Shown here piece by piece: positions 44,953 through 53,609 of a stretch of 64,000 bases of DNA. Origin of the DNA: Plantactinospora mayteni (GTDB taxonomy: Bacteria; Actinomycetota; Actinomycetes; Mycobacteriales; Micromonosporaceae); contig NZ_BONX01000065.1 in assembly GCF_016862935.1 (NCBI RefSeq), positions 19,805 through 83,804 of the forward strand, read 5' to 3'. The position numbers and the translations under genes were made by a program. Position 1 is the first letter of the stretch; every line of letters starts with the position of its first letter. The notes under the pieces are model-generated. The model was not told where the DNA came from. It did no database searches and saw only the letters and a list, made by a program, of their open reading frames with translations.

Positions 44953-45537
44953 CTCGTCAGCTCAACTCAACAACAAGAGCGCCCGCGGTCGGGGCTCCAT
45001 GCCGCGGTGTCGGGCGCGGCCACGGTCTTCGGTGCGGTCATGGTCATGGTCATGGTCCTGTTCCGGAGGCGGGACGTGACGGGACGCGGCCGGTGCGCCG
45101 CCGACCGGGCCCCGGAGATGTCGGGCGAGGGCGGCGGTGGCGTTGAGGCGGGTGTTTTCGTTTCGGACGACGGGGATCCCGCGCCAGTCGTCGGACCGAC
45201 CGCCCGGGCGGCGCACACCGTCGAGGTGGCGGGCGCGCACCTGTCGGCGCACGGCGGGGAAACAGCCGTGGGCAAGGCGGAGAGGGCCGGTGCCGACGAA
45301 CGCGCCGCGACCCGAGACAGTACGGCGAAAGGTAGGCATCAGCTTCTTCGCACGGAGCTCCCGCCGCAAGGCCGTCCGCGTCAGATCCGGGTGAAGTTCT
45401 GCCAGAAGTTGGTGTGCTGGTTCCGGCGGACGGGGTTCAAGTGACCAGGTTGAGGAAGCTCATTGACATCAAGTGCGGTTGGGGTTGCAGGCTCGACAGG
45501 GCAAGTCGAACATGACCGCGACCTTTGGGAGGGCGAT
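44953..45537. other. gene-poor interval with short tandem repeat
   Basis: No gene is supported. A short tandem repeat of GGTCAT occurs at about 45035-45060 (three to four units). The last about 70 bases contain the promoter and GGGAGG ribosome binding site of the MDR gene. A short tail VKFCQKLVCWFRRTGFK ends at 45444 without a start. Confidence 0.35.
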
Positions 45538-46515
45538 ATGCGTGCCATCGTTTTGCACACCTTCGGCCCTGCGGAGAACCTGCGGTACGAAACCGTCGTC
45601 GACCCCATGCCCGGTCCGGGACAGGTGCGCATCACCGTCCGGGCGGCGGGCGTGCACATGGTCGAAACGATGATCCGGTCGGGCCTGGTCAGCGAGTCCC
45701 TGCCGCCGCGCCCCCAGCTTCCGTCGATCTTCGGCGGCGAGGTGGCGGGAACCGTGGACATGGTGGGCGCCGGGGTGGACCCGGTGTGGACAGGGCGGGA
45801 TGTCGTGACCTCCGCAGCCACGCCCGGCGGCTACGCGGAACTGGCGGTCGCCGACCTGGAGACCGTGCACCGGGTTCCCGACGGACTGGGGTATGAGGCG
45901 GCCGTCGCCATGGTTGTCACCGGAACCACGGCCCTGCAACTTCTGGATGTCGCCGAGCTCACCTCGGACGACGTTGTTCTGGTGACCTCCGCGGCGGGCG
46001 GGGTCGGCCGCTTGGTGGTGCAGTACGCGCGCGGCCTCGGTGCGAAGGTGGTCGGGGCGGCAGGCGGCCCCGCCAAAGTGAGGGCCGTGAGCGGGCTCGG
46101 CGCGGACATCGCCGTAGATTACAACGAGCCCTTCTGGGAGAAGAGCGTCGCCGAGAAACTGGGTGGCCGCGCCGTCACGGTTGTGCTCGACGGAGTCGGC
46201 GGAGCGCAGGCGAGGGCGGCGTTCGAGCTCATCGTCGACGGCGGCCGGTACATTACGATCGGCAACGCCTCCCAGCAGGACTTCGAGCCGGACCCCGAGA
46301 CGCTGACAGAGCGCGGAATCATGGTGATCGACGCCCTGGCGCTTCTGCTCGATCGGCTCGACGAAGGCCCGGAGTTCGAGGCACGGGCGCTGGCGGCGGG
46401 CGGCGAGGGCAGGCTTGTGCCCTCTGTACAGTCGTTTCCCCTGTCGGAGGCAGCGGAAGCCCACGCCGCCCTCGAATCCAGGGCGACGACGGGCAAGGTC
46501 GTCCTCATTCCGTAG
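45538..46515 (+). CDS. zinc-binding-type/quinone oxidoreductase (MDR family)
   Basis: A 325-residue medium-chain dehydrogenase/reductase from ATG 45538, with GGGAGG upstream. N-terminal GroES-like domain (MRAIVLHTFGPAENLRYETV, IFGGEVAGTV), central Rossmann domain with VTSAAGGVGRLVVQYARGLG and DVVTSAATPGGYAEL, and the usual end PLSEAAEAHAALESRATTGK. No catalytic zinc Cys is evident, so it is closer to quinone oxidoreductase/QorA-like proteins. It uses NADPH to reduce quinones or enones. It stands alone; the IS3 remnant begins just after its stop. Confidence 0.88.
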   Translation: MRAIVLHTFGPAENLRYETVVDPMPGPGQVRITVRAAGVHMVETMIRSGLVSESLPPRPQLPSIFGGEVAGTVDMVGAGVDPVWTGRDVVTSAATPGGYAELAVADLETVHRVPDGLGYEAAVAMVVTGTTALQLLDVAELTSDDVVLVTSAAGGVGRLVVQYARGLGAKVVGAAGGPAKVRAVSGLGADIAVDYNEPFWEKSVAEKLGGRAVTVVLDGVGGAQARAAFELIVDGGRYITIGNASQQDFEPDPETLTERGIMVIDALALLLDRLDEGPEFEARALAAGGEGRLVPSVQSFPLSEAAEAHAALESRATTGKVVLIP

Positions 46516-46529
46516 ACGGACCTCACATG

Positions 46530-47366
46530 ATCCAGTCGCTCTTTCAGGCAGCCGTGGAGTTCATGACGCGATCTTGTCGAAGTGCCCTCTGGCCGGGAAG
46601 ATCCGGGCGGTGCACCCCACTTCGGACGGCACCTACGGTGCGCCGAGGATCACGCAGATCTGCAAGACAACGGCCTGCCGGTCAACCACAAGCGAGTGGC
46701 CCGGGTGATGCGCCGGTTCGGCGTGCAGGGAGTACGGTTGCGCCGTCGCGTGCGGACCACCGTCGCGGATCCGGCCGCAGCGAAGGCTCCGGACTTGATT
46801 GGCCGGAACTTCACCCGCCCCAGCGGTGAATCAGCGTTACGTCGGCGACATCACGTACCTGCCGGTCGGTGAGCGCGGGTTCCTCTACCTGGCCACCGTC
46901 ATCGATCCGCACTTTCGGCGCCTCGCCGGCTGGGCGATCGCCGATCACAGACGCACCGACCTGGTCATCGACGCCTTTGGTCGCGGCCCGGCGAACCCGG
47001 GGCAACCTCGACGGAACGATCATGCACACCGACCACGGCGCGCCATACACGTCCAAGGCGTTCACCGCCGCGTGTACCGCGGCCGGGGTCCGACAGTCGA
47101 TGAGCGCGGTCGGCAGCTCCGCCGACAACGCACTCGCCGAGTCGTTCAACGCCACCTTCAAACGCGAAACCCTGCAAAGCCGCCGCGCGTTCACCGACCA
47201 ACGCGAAGCCCGGCTCACCAGCTTCCGCTGGTTGCACCGCTACAACACCCTCCGCCGCCACTCCCGCCTCGGACATCAATCCCCGATCACCTATGAGAAC
47301 ATCCGAACCACACCAGATCCGCTCGCTACGGCCGCATAGACCCCGTGTCCAAGATCAGAGGGCAAG
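46530..47366 (+). pseudogene. IS3 family element, OrfB remnant with three or more frameshifts
   Basis: Four frame segments follow each other: KIRAVHPTSDGTYGAPRITQ; VNHKRVARVMRRFGVQGVRL with RRRVRTTVADPAA; then YVGDITYLPVGERGFLYLAT (first Asp); then TIMHTDHGAPYTSKAFTAAC and SADNALAESFNATFKRETLQ (second Asp and Glu). The DDE triad is complete but needs shifts near 46670, 46815 and 46985. OrfA is absent. The 3' end has TGTCCAAGATCAGAGGGCAA at 47346-47365, typical of an IS3 terminal repeat; the matching left end is missing. Confidence 0.8.
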
Positions 47367-47414
47367 TTCCCCACTCCCGTTCCCGCCCACTCACGCCGGA
47401 AGGACGCCCATCCC

Positions 47415-47984
47415 ATGGCCCACCTGATACGTACCAGCAGCAGCCCCCACGTCTTTGTCGACGCGTCCAGCGTCGATCTGGTCGACGAGGGCACTGTCGC
47501 GGAGTTCTGTCCGGAGTGGGACGACAACGGCATGGTCGAAGCCGCGCCCCCGGACGGGGACGCGACCGGCATCAAGATCCTATGCGGGCAGGAGATCGGC
47601 AGCATCACCGTCACCGCCCAGTTGTGGGACGGGCCGCCCCCGCTGGAAGCCGACGGCTGGCAGGACGTCGTGGAGATCCAGGTCCACTGGGCGTCTGCGT
47701 TCATCGACTTCTCAACGGCCACCGAGCGGGAAGACCCGGCGCAGCGGCTGGACCTGGACAGGCCCGGCGACTACCGGGTCCGCGTGTCCGGCAAGAACCG
47801 GGACGACGGCGACCCCCGCGACGCCCAGGACCCCGTGGAGGGATACCTGATCCAGGTGTGGCCTGCCCCGCCCACCGCCTGCCACCAGGCCGCCAACGAG
47901 TCCGTGACGCACAAACGGACCAGTGACCTGGCCGCCGGCTACACCAGCCCCGCTAGTGTGTCGCGCCAGAAATTCGCCCCATAA
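47415..47984 (+). CDS. hypothetical protein
   Basis: A 189-residue acidic protein from ATG 47415 (AHLIRTSSSPHVFVDASSVD). The core is beta-rich (GIKILCGQEIGSITVTAQLW, DVVEIQVHWASAFIDFSTAT, RVRVSGKNRDDGDPRDAQDP). The last 40 residues (CHQAANESVTHKRTSDL and on) look like readthrough into transposon DNA, so the natural C terminus is probably lost. Family not recognised. It is boxed in by IS3 and IS630 remnants. Confidence 0.5.
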   Translation: MAHLIRTSSSPHVFVDASSVDLVDEGTVAEFCPEWDDNGMVEAAPPDGDATGIKILCGQEIGSITVTAQLWDGPPPLEADGWQDVVEIQVHWASAFIDFSTATEREDPAQRLDLDRPGDYRVRVSGKNRDDGDPRDAQDPVEGYLIQVWPAPPTACHQAANESVTHKRTSDLAAGYTSPASVSRQKFAP

Positions 47985-48003
47985 GTGGGTGTGAGCTGCG
48001 GAG

Positions 48004-48170
48004 ATGGCGAGAATCGGACGTCCGATCCCGCCGTTGACATTGACGGATGAGGAGCGTGTGACGTTGACGCGGTGGTCACGGCGGGCGAAGTCCTCGCAGG
48101 TACTTTCGATGCGTTCACGGATCATCCTGGCGTGTGCCGAGGGCGCCTCGAACGTCGATGTGGCAGCCGA
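48004..48170 (+). pseudogene. IS630 transposase N-terminal fragment
   Basis: ARIGRPIPPLTLTDEERVTL, then RRAKSSQVLSMRSRIILACA and EGASNVDVAAE match the helix-turn-helix head of IS630 transposases. After about 48170 the sequence changes abruptly into the C-terminal part of another transposase (IS256 type). Truncated. Confidence 0.7.
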
Positions 48171-48783
48171 GCACTCAAGTGCCTCTACCTGGCAGTCACC
48201 GCCCTGGACCCGACCGGCAAAGGCCAACGCCGGTGGACCAACCCAGAGCCAAAGCAAAGTCGTTCGCTACGTCTTGGATGCGTTGAGTAACGCTGGGATG
48301 AGCACCTTGTTGGCGTGGCGACGTTCCATGACTGCCGGAAGTTGCGCGCCCCGCACAGCAGCGCCGCCGTCAGCACGGTCAACACCGCCGACAGCCGATG
48401 GCGTACTCCCCGCGCCTTCCGCGGGTCGGTGACCTGCGCGAACAGTGTCGCCAACGCCGCTACCTGCCCGGTGTCCACCTCCCCGCGATCATCCATTACG
48501 GCTTCGAACGCAGCGTGGCAAACTGACACGAGCGGCCTTTCTTCGCAGACGACGAGTGGCGTAGGAACCTTCATCGTCTACTTAGGAAGTCCGCGCTTGT
48601 TCGCCACCCCCGACCCCCTCGCAGGCACCCGTCTAATCTCACCAGGCCAAAAGAAGATCAACTAACTTTGCTTTGGCTCTGGGGACCAACCGCTGGAAAG
48701 CGGCTCTGAACGCCTTCGAGGTCACCTTCGACGGACGCCTATCCCCAGGCCGCAAATAACACGAAAACAACTTAGTTACACCA
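48165..48783 (+). pseudogene. IS256 family transposase C-terminal fragment, split by a 440-bp insertion
   Basis: The left piece ALKCLYLAVTALDPTGKGQR-RWTN (to 48242) and the right piece RWKAALNAFEVTFDGRLSPG-RK (48691-48759) join in frame if the 440-bp element and one 8-bp target copy are removed. The result is the characteristic C terminus of IS256/Mutator-like transposases (LDPTGKG...RW..ALNAFxxxFDGR). Catalytic residues are lost. A right-end sequence with TTACACCAAATTCTTGACAC follows, itself split by a second small element. Confidence 0.8.
48243..48682. mobile_element. 440-bp MITE-like ISAs1 derivative with TSD
   Basis: Perfect 18-bp terminal inverted repeats (CCAGAGCCAAAGCAAAGT at 48243-48260 and its complement at 48665-48682) are flanked by a perfect 8-bp duplication GGACCAAC (48235-48242 and 48683-48690). 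Inside, on the minus strand from 48574, is the N-terminal head of an ISAs1 transposase (VAALATLFAQVTDPRKARGV, then RLSAVLTVLTAALLCGARNF). So it is an internally deleted, non-autonomous ISAs1 copy. Removing it restores the IS256 reading frame. Confidence 0.9.
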
Positions 48784-48790
48784 AATTCTT

Positions 48791-49003
48791 GGCTCTGGCG
48801 CACATTCGGTGGGAGCAGTGAGTAGCGGATCGTTCGCCTGACTGGCGACCCTAACCATATTTTGACAAACTGATACAAATTAGATCTGGATCGTGGTTAT
48901 GGCTCCGAGTGAAAGGCTGGCCAGCCTCCAAAAGCCGGCGTCAGAGGCTCGGCACGCCTGCAACGCCGCTGCCGACTGTCACCACCGAATGTGGGCCAGA
49001 GCC
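48791..49003. mobile_element. 213-bp MITE-like element with TSD
   Basis: Terminal inverted repeats of 22 bp (48791-48812 and 48982-49003, one mismatch, starting GGCTCTGG) flanked by a perfect 8-bp duplication AAATTCTT (48783-48790 and 49004-49011). No gene inside; AT-rich centre (about 48850-48885). The 8-bp duplication and GGCTCTG start recall IS256-type ends. It splits the right end of the IS256 remnant. Confidence 0.85.
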
Positions 49004-49024
49004 AAATTCTTGACACTCCCGTGG

Positions 49025-52000
49025 CTACTTGAGAAGCCCGGCCGTGTCGTCGCGCTCCGGTGCACCGATCTCGTCGAAGTGGGTGTGGGCCTGTCGCCAG
49101 CGGGATTGTGCCAGGTGTGGTCGTCCGAGGCGGTGGTAGGCGTGCCCCATGGTGAGCAGGGTGCGGGCGTACGCGAGCCGTTGGCCCGCACGTCGTTGAG
49201 TTGTCAGTGCGTGTCGGCAGTGTTCAAGGCTCTCGGCCACGTCTTCCGTACCGAGGCTGGCCGCGGCGAGGCGGGCGTGTGCTCTCGCCACCAGGAGGAG
49301 GTACCCGGACGTGTGGGCCAGGCCCAGTGCTCGGGTCGCCTGTTCGTGGGCTCGGCGGTGGTCGTCCTGTGCCGTGTGTAGCTCGGAGAGGGTGAGCAGC
49401 GCTTCGACGTTGCCGCGGTGGTGCCCGATGCGGTCTGTGATGTCCAGCGCGATGCCGAGCGATCTGGCCGCGTCGTCGAGGTGGCCCAGTCTGATCTGGA
49501 CGCTGGCGAGACCGTTGTGGGTGAAGCTTTCCAGACGGACGTCGGCGATCCGCTGGGTGATGTCGAGGCTGGTGGTCAGGGCTTTGATGGCGTCGTCGTG
49601 TCGTCCTGCGTCGCGGTGCACCAGGCCGAGCGTGGTCAGCGCGGAGGCTTCCTCGTGACGGGCGCCGATGGTCCTGCTGATGGTCAGGGACTGGTCGAGA
49701 GCGCGCAGGGCGTCGCCGATGCGCCCCTGTTCGCGGCGGACCATGGCGAGGTTCTCGATGGCGGTGGCCTGACCCTGGTGCTGGCCGGTCTCCCGGAGCA
49801 GGGGCAGCGCGAGTTCGGCGGATCGGGCCGCCTTGGACAGGTCGCCGGTCTGTTCGTACGCGGCTGTCAGGTTGATGAGGATCGACCCCTCACCGATTCG
49901 GTCGCCGAGCTTACGGTCGATGGCCAATGCCTGTCCGAACCGGCGGATCGCCTGCCGGGTCTGACCCAGTTGAGCCAGCGCGACACCGGTATTGATGAGG
50001 GCGGCCGACTGGCCCTGTGGCCATCGCGCGCGCTCTGCGAGGGCTGCGGCGGGTCCGCACTCGTTCAAGATCGCCTGGTAGTCGGCGGTGCGCCAGCGGA
50101 GGTAACCGAGGTTGTGCCACATCGCTGCTTCGCCGAGCACGTCACCCGCCTGTTGCGCGGCGGCGAGTCCGGTCTCCGAGATGTGCAGCCCTTGCGTCGG
50201 TGGTGCCTGCATCGGCATGAAGTCGCGCAGGGCGTTCGCCAGGTGCCAGACCATCCTGTGCCGGCCGGATTCGGCGGCGTAGTCCAGCGCCGCGACCAGA
50301 TTGGCCCACTCCGCAGCGATCCACTTCCGCGCGTGGATCTGCTCGGCGAACTCGAGGGGCGTTGTGCCCTCCGGCAGGGGGTCGCGCTGCAACCGCAGGC
50401 GGGACTGCCCGAGCAGGGCGGTGGCGGCTCGGTCGGCGGTGTGCAGGTAGAAGTGCAGCAGGCGGTGGATGGCGGTGCCCAGTTCTGCGGGTTGGTCGCT
50501 TCCGGCGGCGAGTTGCGCGGCGTATTCGAGCAGCAGGTCGTGGCAGATCAGCCGGCCGTCGGCGGTGACGTTCACGAGGTGGAAGCGGGCGAGCGCGTCG
50601 GTCAGTGGCTCGACCTTGAACCCGGGTAGGCCCGTGAGCGCCGCTGCGGCGGTGGCGGTGAGGCCGGCTGGAGCCGGGACCAGGCTGAGCAGCCGGAACA
50701 GCCGTTTCGCCCCTGGCGGGAGCGCCCGGTAGGACAGGTCGAACGCACCGCGTACGGTGGCGGTGCCGTCGCCGTCCACCCGCAACTGGGTTATCGGGCC
50801 CCGGGCGGCCAATTCTTCGACGTGCACACGTATCCCCAGGTGGGGCCGGTCCGCCAACCTTGCCCCGGCGATGCGCAGGGCCAACGGGAGATTCCCGCAG
50901 AGCCTGGCCAGTTCGACAGCGGCGTTCCGTTCCGCGTCGATCCGCTGTCGGCCGGGCGCGTGGGCGAGCACGTCGACAGCCTCGGCGACGGACAGGACGT
51001 TGAGGGTGATCCGGCGGGCACCGTCCATGGCGACCAAGCCGCTGAGCCGGTCGCGGCTGGTCACCAGAACCAGGCACCCGGGTTCACCCGGCAGCAAGGG
51101 CCGCACCTGGTCCGCGTCGGCGACGTTGTCCAGGATCACCAGGACTCGCCGGCCCGCGAGCGTTGAACGATACAGTGCGGTCTGCGCGTCGAGGTTGATC
51201 GGGATTTGCTTGGCGGCAAGTCCCAGCGCGACCAGCAACAGCGGCAGCGCCTCCGTCGGCGACATCCGCGGTCCGGTGTGGAAGCCCCGCATGTCCACGA
51301 ATAGCTGGCCGTCCGGGAACCGGTGCGCCGAGCGGCGTGCCCAGTGCACCGCGAGGGCTGTCTTGCCGGCACCCGCGGCGCCCACCACCAGCGCCATTCG
51401 TTGGTCGCCCTCGGCCACCGCGTCGAGTTCGTCCAGCTCCGCGCGATGGCCAACGAAGGATCCTGGGTCGGCCGGCAGCTGCCGTGCCGGTACCCAGTCC
51501 GGCGGCTCTGGATCTGGCCGTGGCTCTGGCTCTTCCGGCCAGTTCAGGCCGGAGTCGCCGGCCAGCATCCGCGCATGCAACTGCTGCGGTCGCGGGGCAG
51601 GTTCCAACCCGAGTTCCTCGACCAGCCGCGTCCGCAGATTCCGGTAGACCGCGAGCGCCTCGCCGCGCCGCCCGCTCCGGTACAGAGCCAGCATGAGCTG
51701 CGCATGCGACCATTCCCGCAGCGGGTGCTCGGCCACCACACGGGTCAGCTCGGCGACCAGTTCGGCGTGTCGGCCCACCGTGAGCATCGCCTCCGCACGC
51801 TCCTCGATCACCCGCAGACGTTGCTCCTCCAGCCGGGTGGCGTGAGCGTTGACGAATGCGCCGTCGACCCCGTCGAGCGCGCCACCGCGCCACAGCGCCA
51901 ATGCCCCGTCGTAGCGGTCGATCGCCTGCGCCGGTTGCTCGTCGCGGGCAGCCCGTCCTGCGTGGTCGACCTCGTGCTGGAAGTGGTCGAGATCCAGTTC

Positions 52001-53113
52001 TCCCGGTGCGACCCGGACCAGGTACCCCGGCTGTCGGGTCACGATGAGATCGTCGGCGGCGGCCCCATCCGTGGCCCTGCGTAGCCCCGCGATGAGCCCT
52101 CGGATCCGGGCCTCCGGGGCGGCCGGCAGCGAGTCGCCCCAGAGTGCGTCGGCGATCTGGCCCACCCCGACCACCCGGTTGGCGTTGAGCAGCAGGATCG
52201 CCAGCACCGATCGCTGTCTGCCCGTCAGCGCGACAAGCTCGTTGTCCACCCGCGTCTCGAACGGACCCAGAATTGCGAAGCTCAACCGGCGAGCCGCGTC
52301 GGGAACGCCGCTGACGGTGGCTGCCGCGAGCCCCTGTGACACGACGAGTGGTGCATCCCGGTGGTCGGTGGTGGCGGCGTTGTCAACGGTCCCGTTGAGG
52401 ATGGCGGCGCGGATCTCTTGCAGCTCCGGTCCCGGGTCCACACCGCGGTCGTCGGCCAGCAGCCGTCGGCCCTCGTCGAACACCTGTAGCGCCTCTGCCC
52501 GCCGGCCGCAGCGGTACAGCGCCACCATGAGCTGGCCGCGCAGCCGTTCGCGCAGTGGGTGATCGGCCAGGAGTCGGGTGGATTCCGCGACGACCCGGTC
52601 GTGCCCTCCGCAGCTCAGGACCGCGTCGATGCGGGTCTCGCAGGCGCGGAGGCGTTCCTCCTCCAGAGCGGCGCCCAGCCGCCGGCCCGGTGCGGTAGCG
52701 GCGAGGTCTGCCAACGCCGGGCCGCGCCACAGGCTCAGCGCCCGATCGAGGAGTACGACGGCGGCGTGGGGCTCGACACCCGAACGGCGGACGTCGTCGC
52801 GGAACCTCCACAGGTCGACGACTTCGGCTGGGAGATCCAACCGGTAACCGTGACCGACACCCCGCAGGGCGATCTCGGGGACATCGGTGAGCGCGCGACG
52901 CAACCGCGAGGCGTAGACCTGGATCGCCTTGCGGGCGGTCACGGGCGGCCGACCCTCCCACAGCAACTCGCTCAGGGTGTCGACGGTGACGACCCGCCCG
53001 GCGTACACGAGTAGAACGGTCAGCATCTGCCGCACGCGTCCGGCCGGTAGCCGACCAGTTTTGGGATGCCGGACCTCGAGCGGGCCCAGCACGTGAAACC
53101 AGATATCCGGCAT
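49025..53113 (-). CDS. AfsR/SARP-type regulator with two BTAD modules, NB-ARC and TPR
   Basis: A 1362-residue regulator from ATG 53113. Domains in order: winged helix (FHVLGPLEVRHPKTGRL, GRVRQMLTVLLVYAGRVVTV; 1-95), BTAD (100-250), a linker, a second winged helix (LSFAILGPFETRVDNELVAL; about 278-370), a second BTAD (about 380-530, ending EELGLEPAPRPQQLHARML), NB-ARC/STAND ATPase with P-loop VGAAGAGKTALAVHW (Lys about 584), and C-terminal TPR repeats (about 920-1350). Family members bind promoter direct repeats of antibiotic gene clusters. Two complete DNA-binding/BTAD modules in one chain are unusual. Long divergent upstream region. Confidence 0.92.
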   Translation of the reverse strand: MPDIWFHVLGPLEVRHPKTGRLPAGRVRQMLTVLLVYAGRVVTVDTLSELLWEGRPPVTARKAIQVYASRLRRALTDVPEIALRGVGHGYRLDLPAEVVDLWRFRDDVRRSGVEPHAAVVLLDRALSLWRGPALADLAATAPGRRLGAALEEERLRACETRIDAVLSCGGHDRVVAESTRLLADHPLRERLRGQLMVALYRCGRRAEALQVFDEGRRLLADDRGVDPGPELQEIRAAILNGTVDNAATTDHRDAPLVVSQGLAAATVSGVPDAARRLSFAILGPFETRVDNELVALTGRQRSVLAILLLNANRVVGVGQIADALWGDSLPAAPEARIRGLIAGLRRATDGAAADDLIVTRQPGYLVRVAPGELDLDHFQHEVDHAGRAARDEQPAQAIDRYDGALALWRGGALDGVDGAFVNAHATRLEEQRLRVIEERAEAMLTVGRHAELVAELTRVVAEHPLREWSHAQLMLALYRSGRRGEALAVYRNLRTRLVEELGLEPAPRPQQLHARMLAGDSGLNWPEEPEPRPDPEPPDWVPARQLPADPGSFVGHRAELDELDAVAEGDQRMALVVGAAGAGKTALAVHWARRSAHRFPDGQLFVDMRGFHTGPRMSPTEALPLLLVALGLAAKQIPINLDAQTALYRSTLAGRRVLVILDNVADADQVRPLLPGEPGCLVLVTSRDRLSGLVAMDGARRITLNVLSVAEAVDVLAHAPGRQRIDAERNAAVELARLCGNLPLALRIAGARLADRPHLGIRVHVEELAARGPITQLRVDGDGTATVRGAFDLSYRALPPGAKRLFRLLSLVPAPAGLTATAAAALTGLPGFKVEPLTDALARFHLVNVTADGRLICHDLLLEYAAQLAAGSDQPAELGTAIHRLLHFYLHTADRAATALLGQSRLRLQRDPLPEGTTPLEFAEQIHARKWIAAEWANLVAALDYAAESGRHRMVWHLANALRDFMPMQAPPTQGLHISETGLAAAQQAGDVLGEAAMWHNLGYLRWRTADYQAILNECGPAAALAERARWPQGQSAALINTGVALAQLGQTRQAIRRFGQALAIDRKLGDRIGEGSILINLTAAYEQTGDLSKAARSAELALPLLRETGQHQGQATAIENLAMVRREQGRIGDALRALDQSLTISRTIGARHEEASALTTLGLVHRDAGRHDDAIKALTTSLDITQRIADVRLESFTHNGLASVQIRLGHLDDAARSLGIALDITDRIGHHRGNVEALLTLSELHTAQDDHRRAHEQATRALGLAHTSGYLLLVARAHARLAAASLGTEDVAESLEHCRHALTTQRRAGQRLAYARTLLTMGHAYHRLGRPHLAQSRWRQAHTHFDEIGAPERDDTAGLLK

Positions 53114-53609
53114 TGTCCGCCCATGCCTCCCCGCCCAGACAGTGCGATTTACCGAGCACCATGCGTAGATTAACCGGCCTGGTCAACGATCCTGCGCAGC
53201 GCTGCGGCCCGGTGACACATCGTCAGACCGGCGCGTACCCAATAGCCTCATGGTCTCCACTGTAGAGACGGCGACGCCACGCATACGCGAATCGTGCCGA
53301 ATGCATGCGCGGGCTTCTTAGTGTGGTCTCGTCCGCACGAACTCCTCAAGGTCATGCATCATGATGCAGAACGGTCCAATGCTATTCATGCATTGGAGGA
53401 AGGACGGCAACCTAAAGTTAACCGAACGGCCATGGGAGGCCGGCGAGGAACCCGCGCGTGAGCAGACCCAGCGCCTCGCCCAGCGGGCCAGGTCCTCGTC
53501 ATCTGTGGGCGGGCAAACAAATTAGTGTGGCACGGTGCGGGGGATCGATGGTAGCGACGCCCAGGGCACCGTGAGGTCGGCAACGACATCAGCGGAAACA
53601 GGAGAAAGC
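53114..53609. promoter_or_regulatory. intergenic region with TGCAT palindromes
   Basis: A 496-bp divergent region. Palindromes: TGCATCATGATGCA (53355-53368, perfect) and CCAATGC-N7-GCATTGG (53376-53396); ATGCATGC also occurs near 53300. These share the core TGCAT/ATGCA and may be operators for the nearby large regulator or for the small secreted protein. No gene is supported here. Confidence 0.5.

Noticed and set aside
45035..45065. GGTCAT tandem repeat as a possible regulatory array
   Set aside because: Only three to four units, no partner gene; most simply a slippage product.
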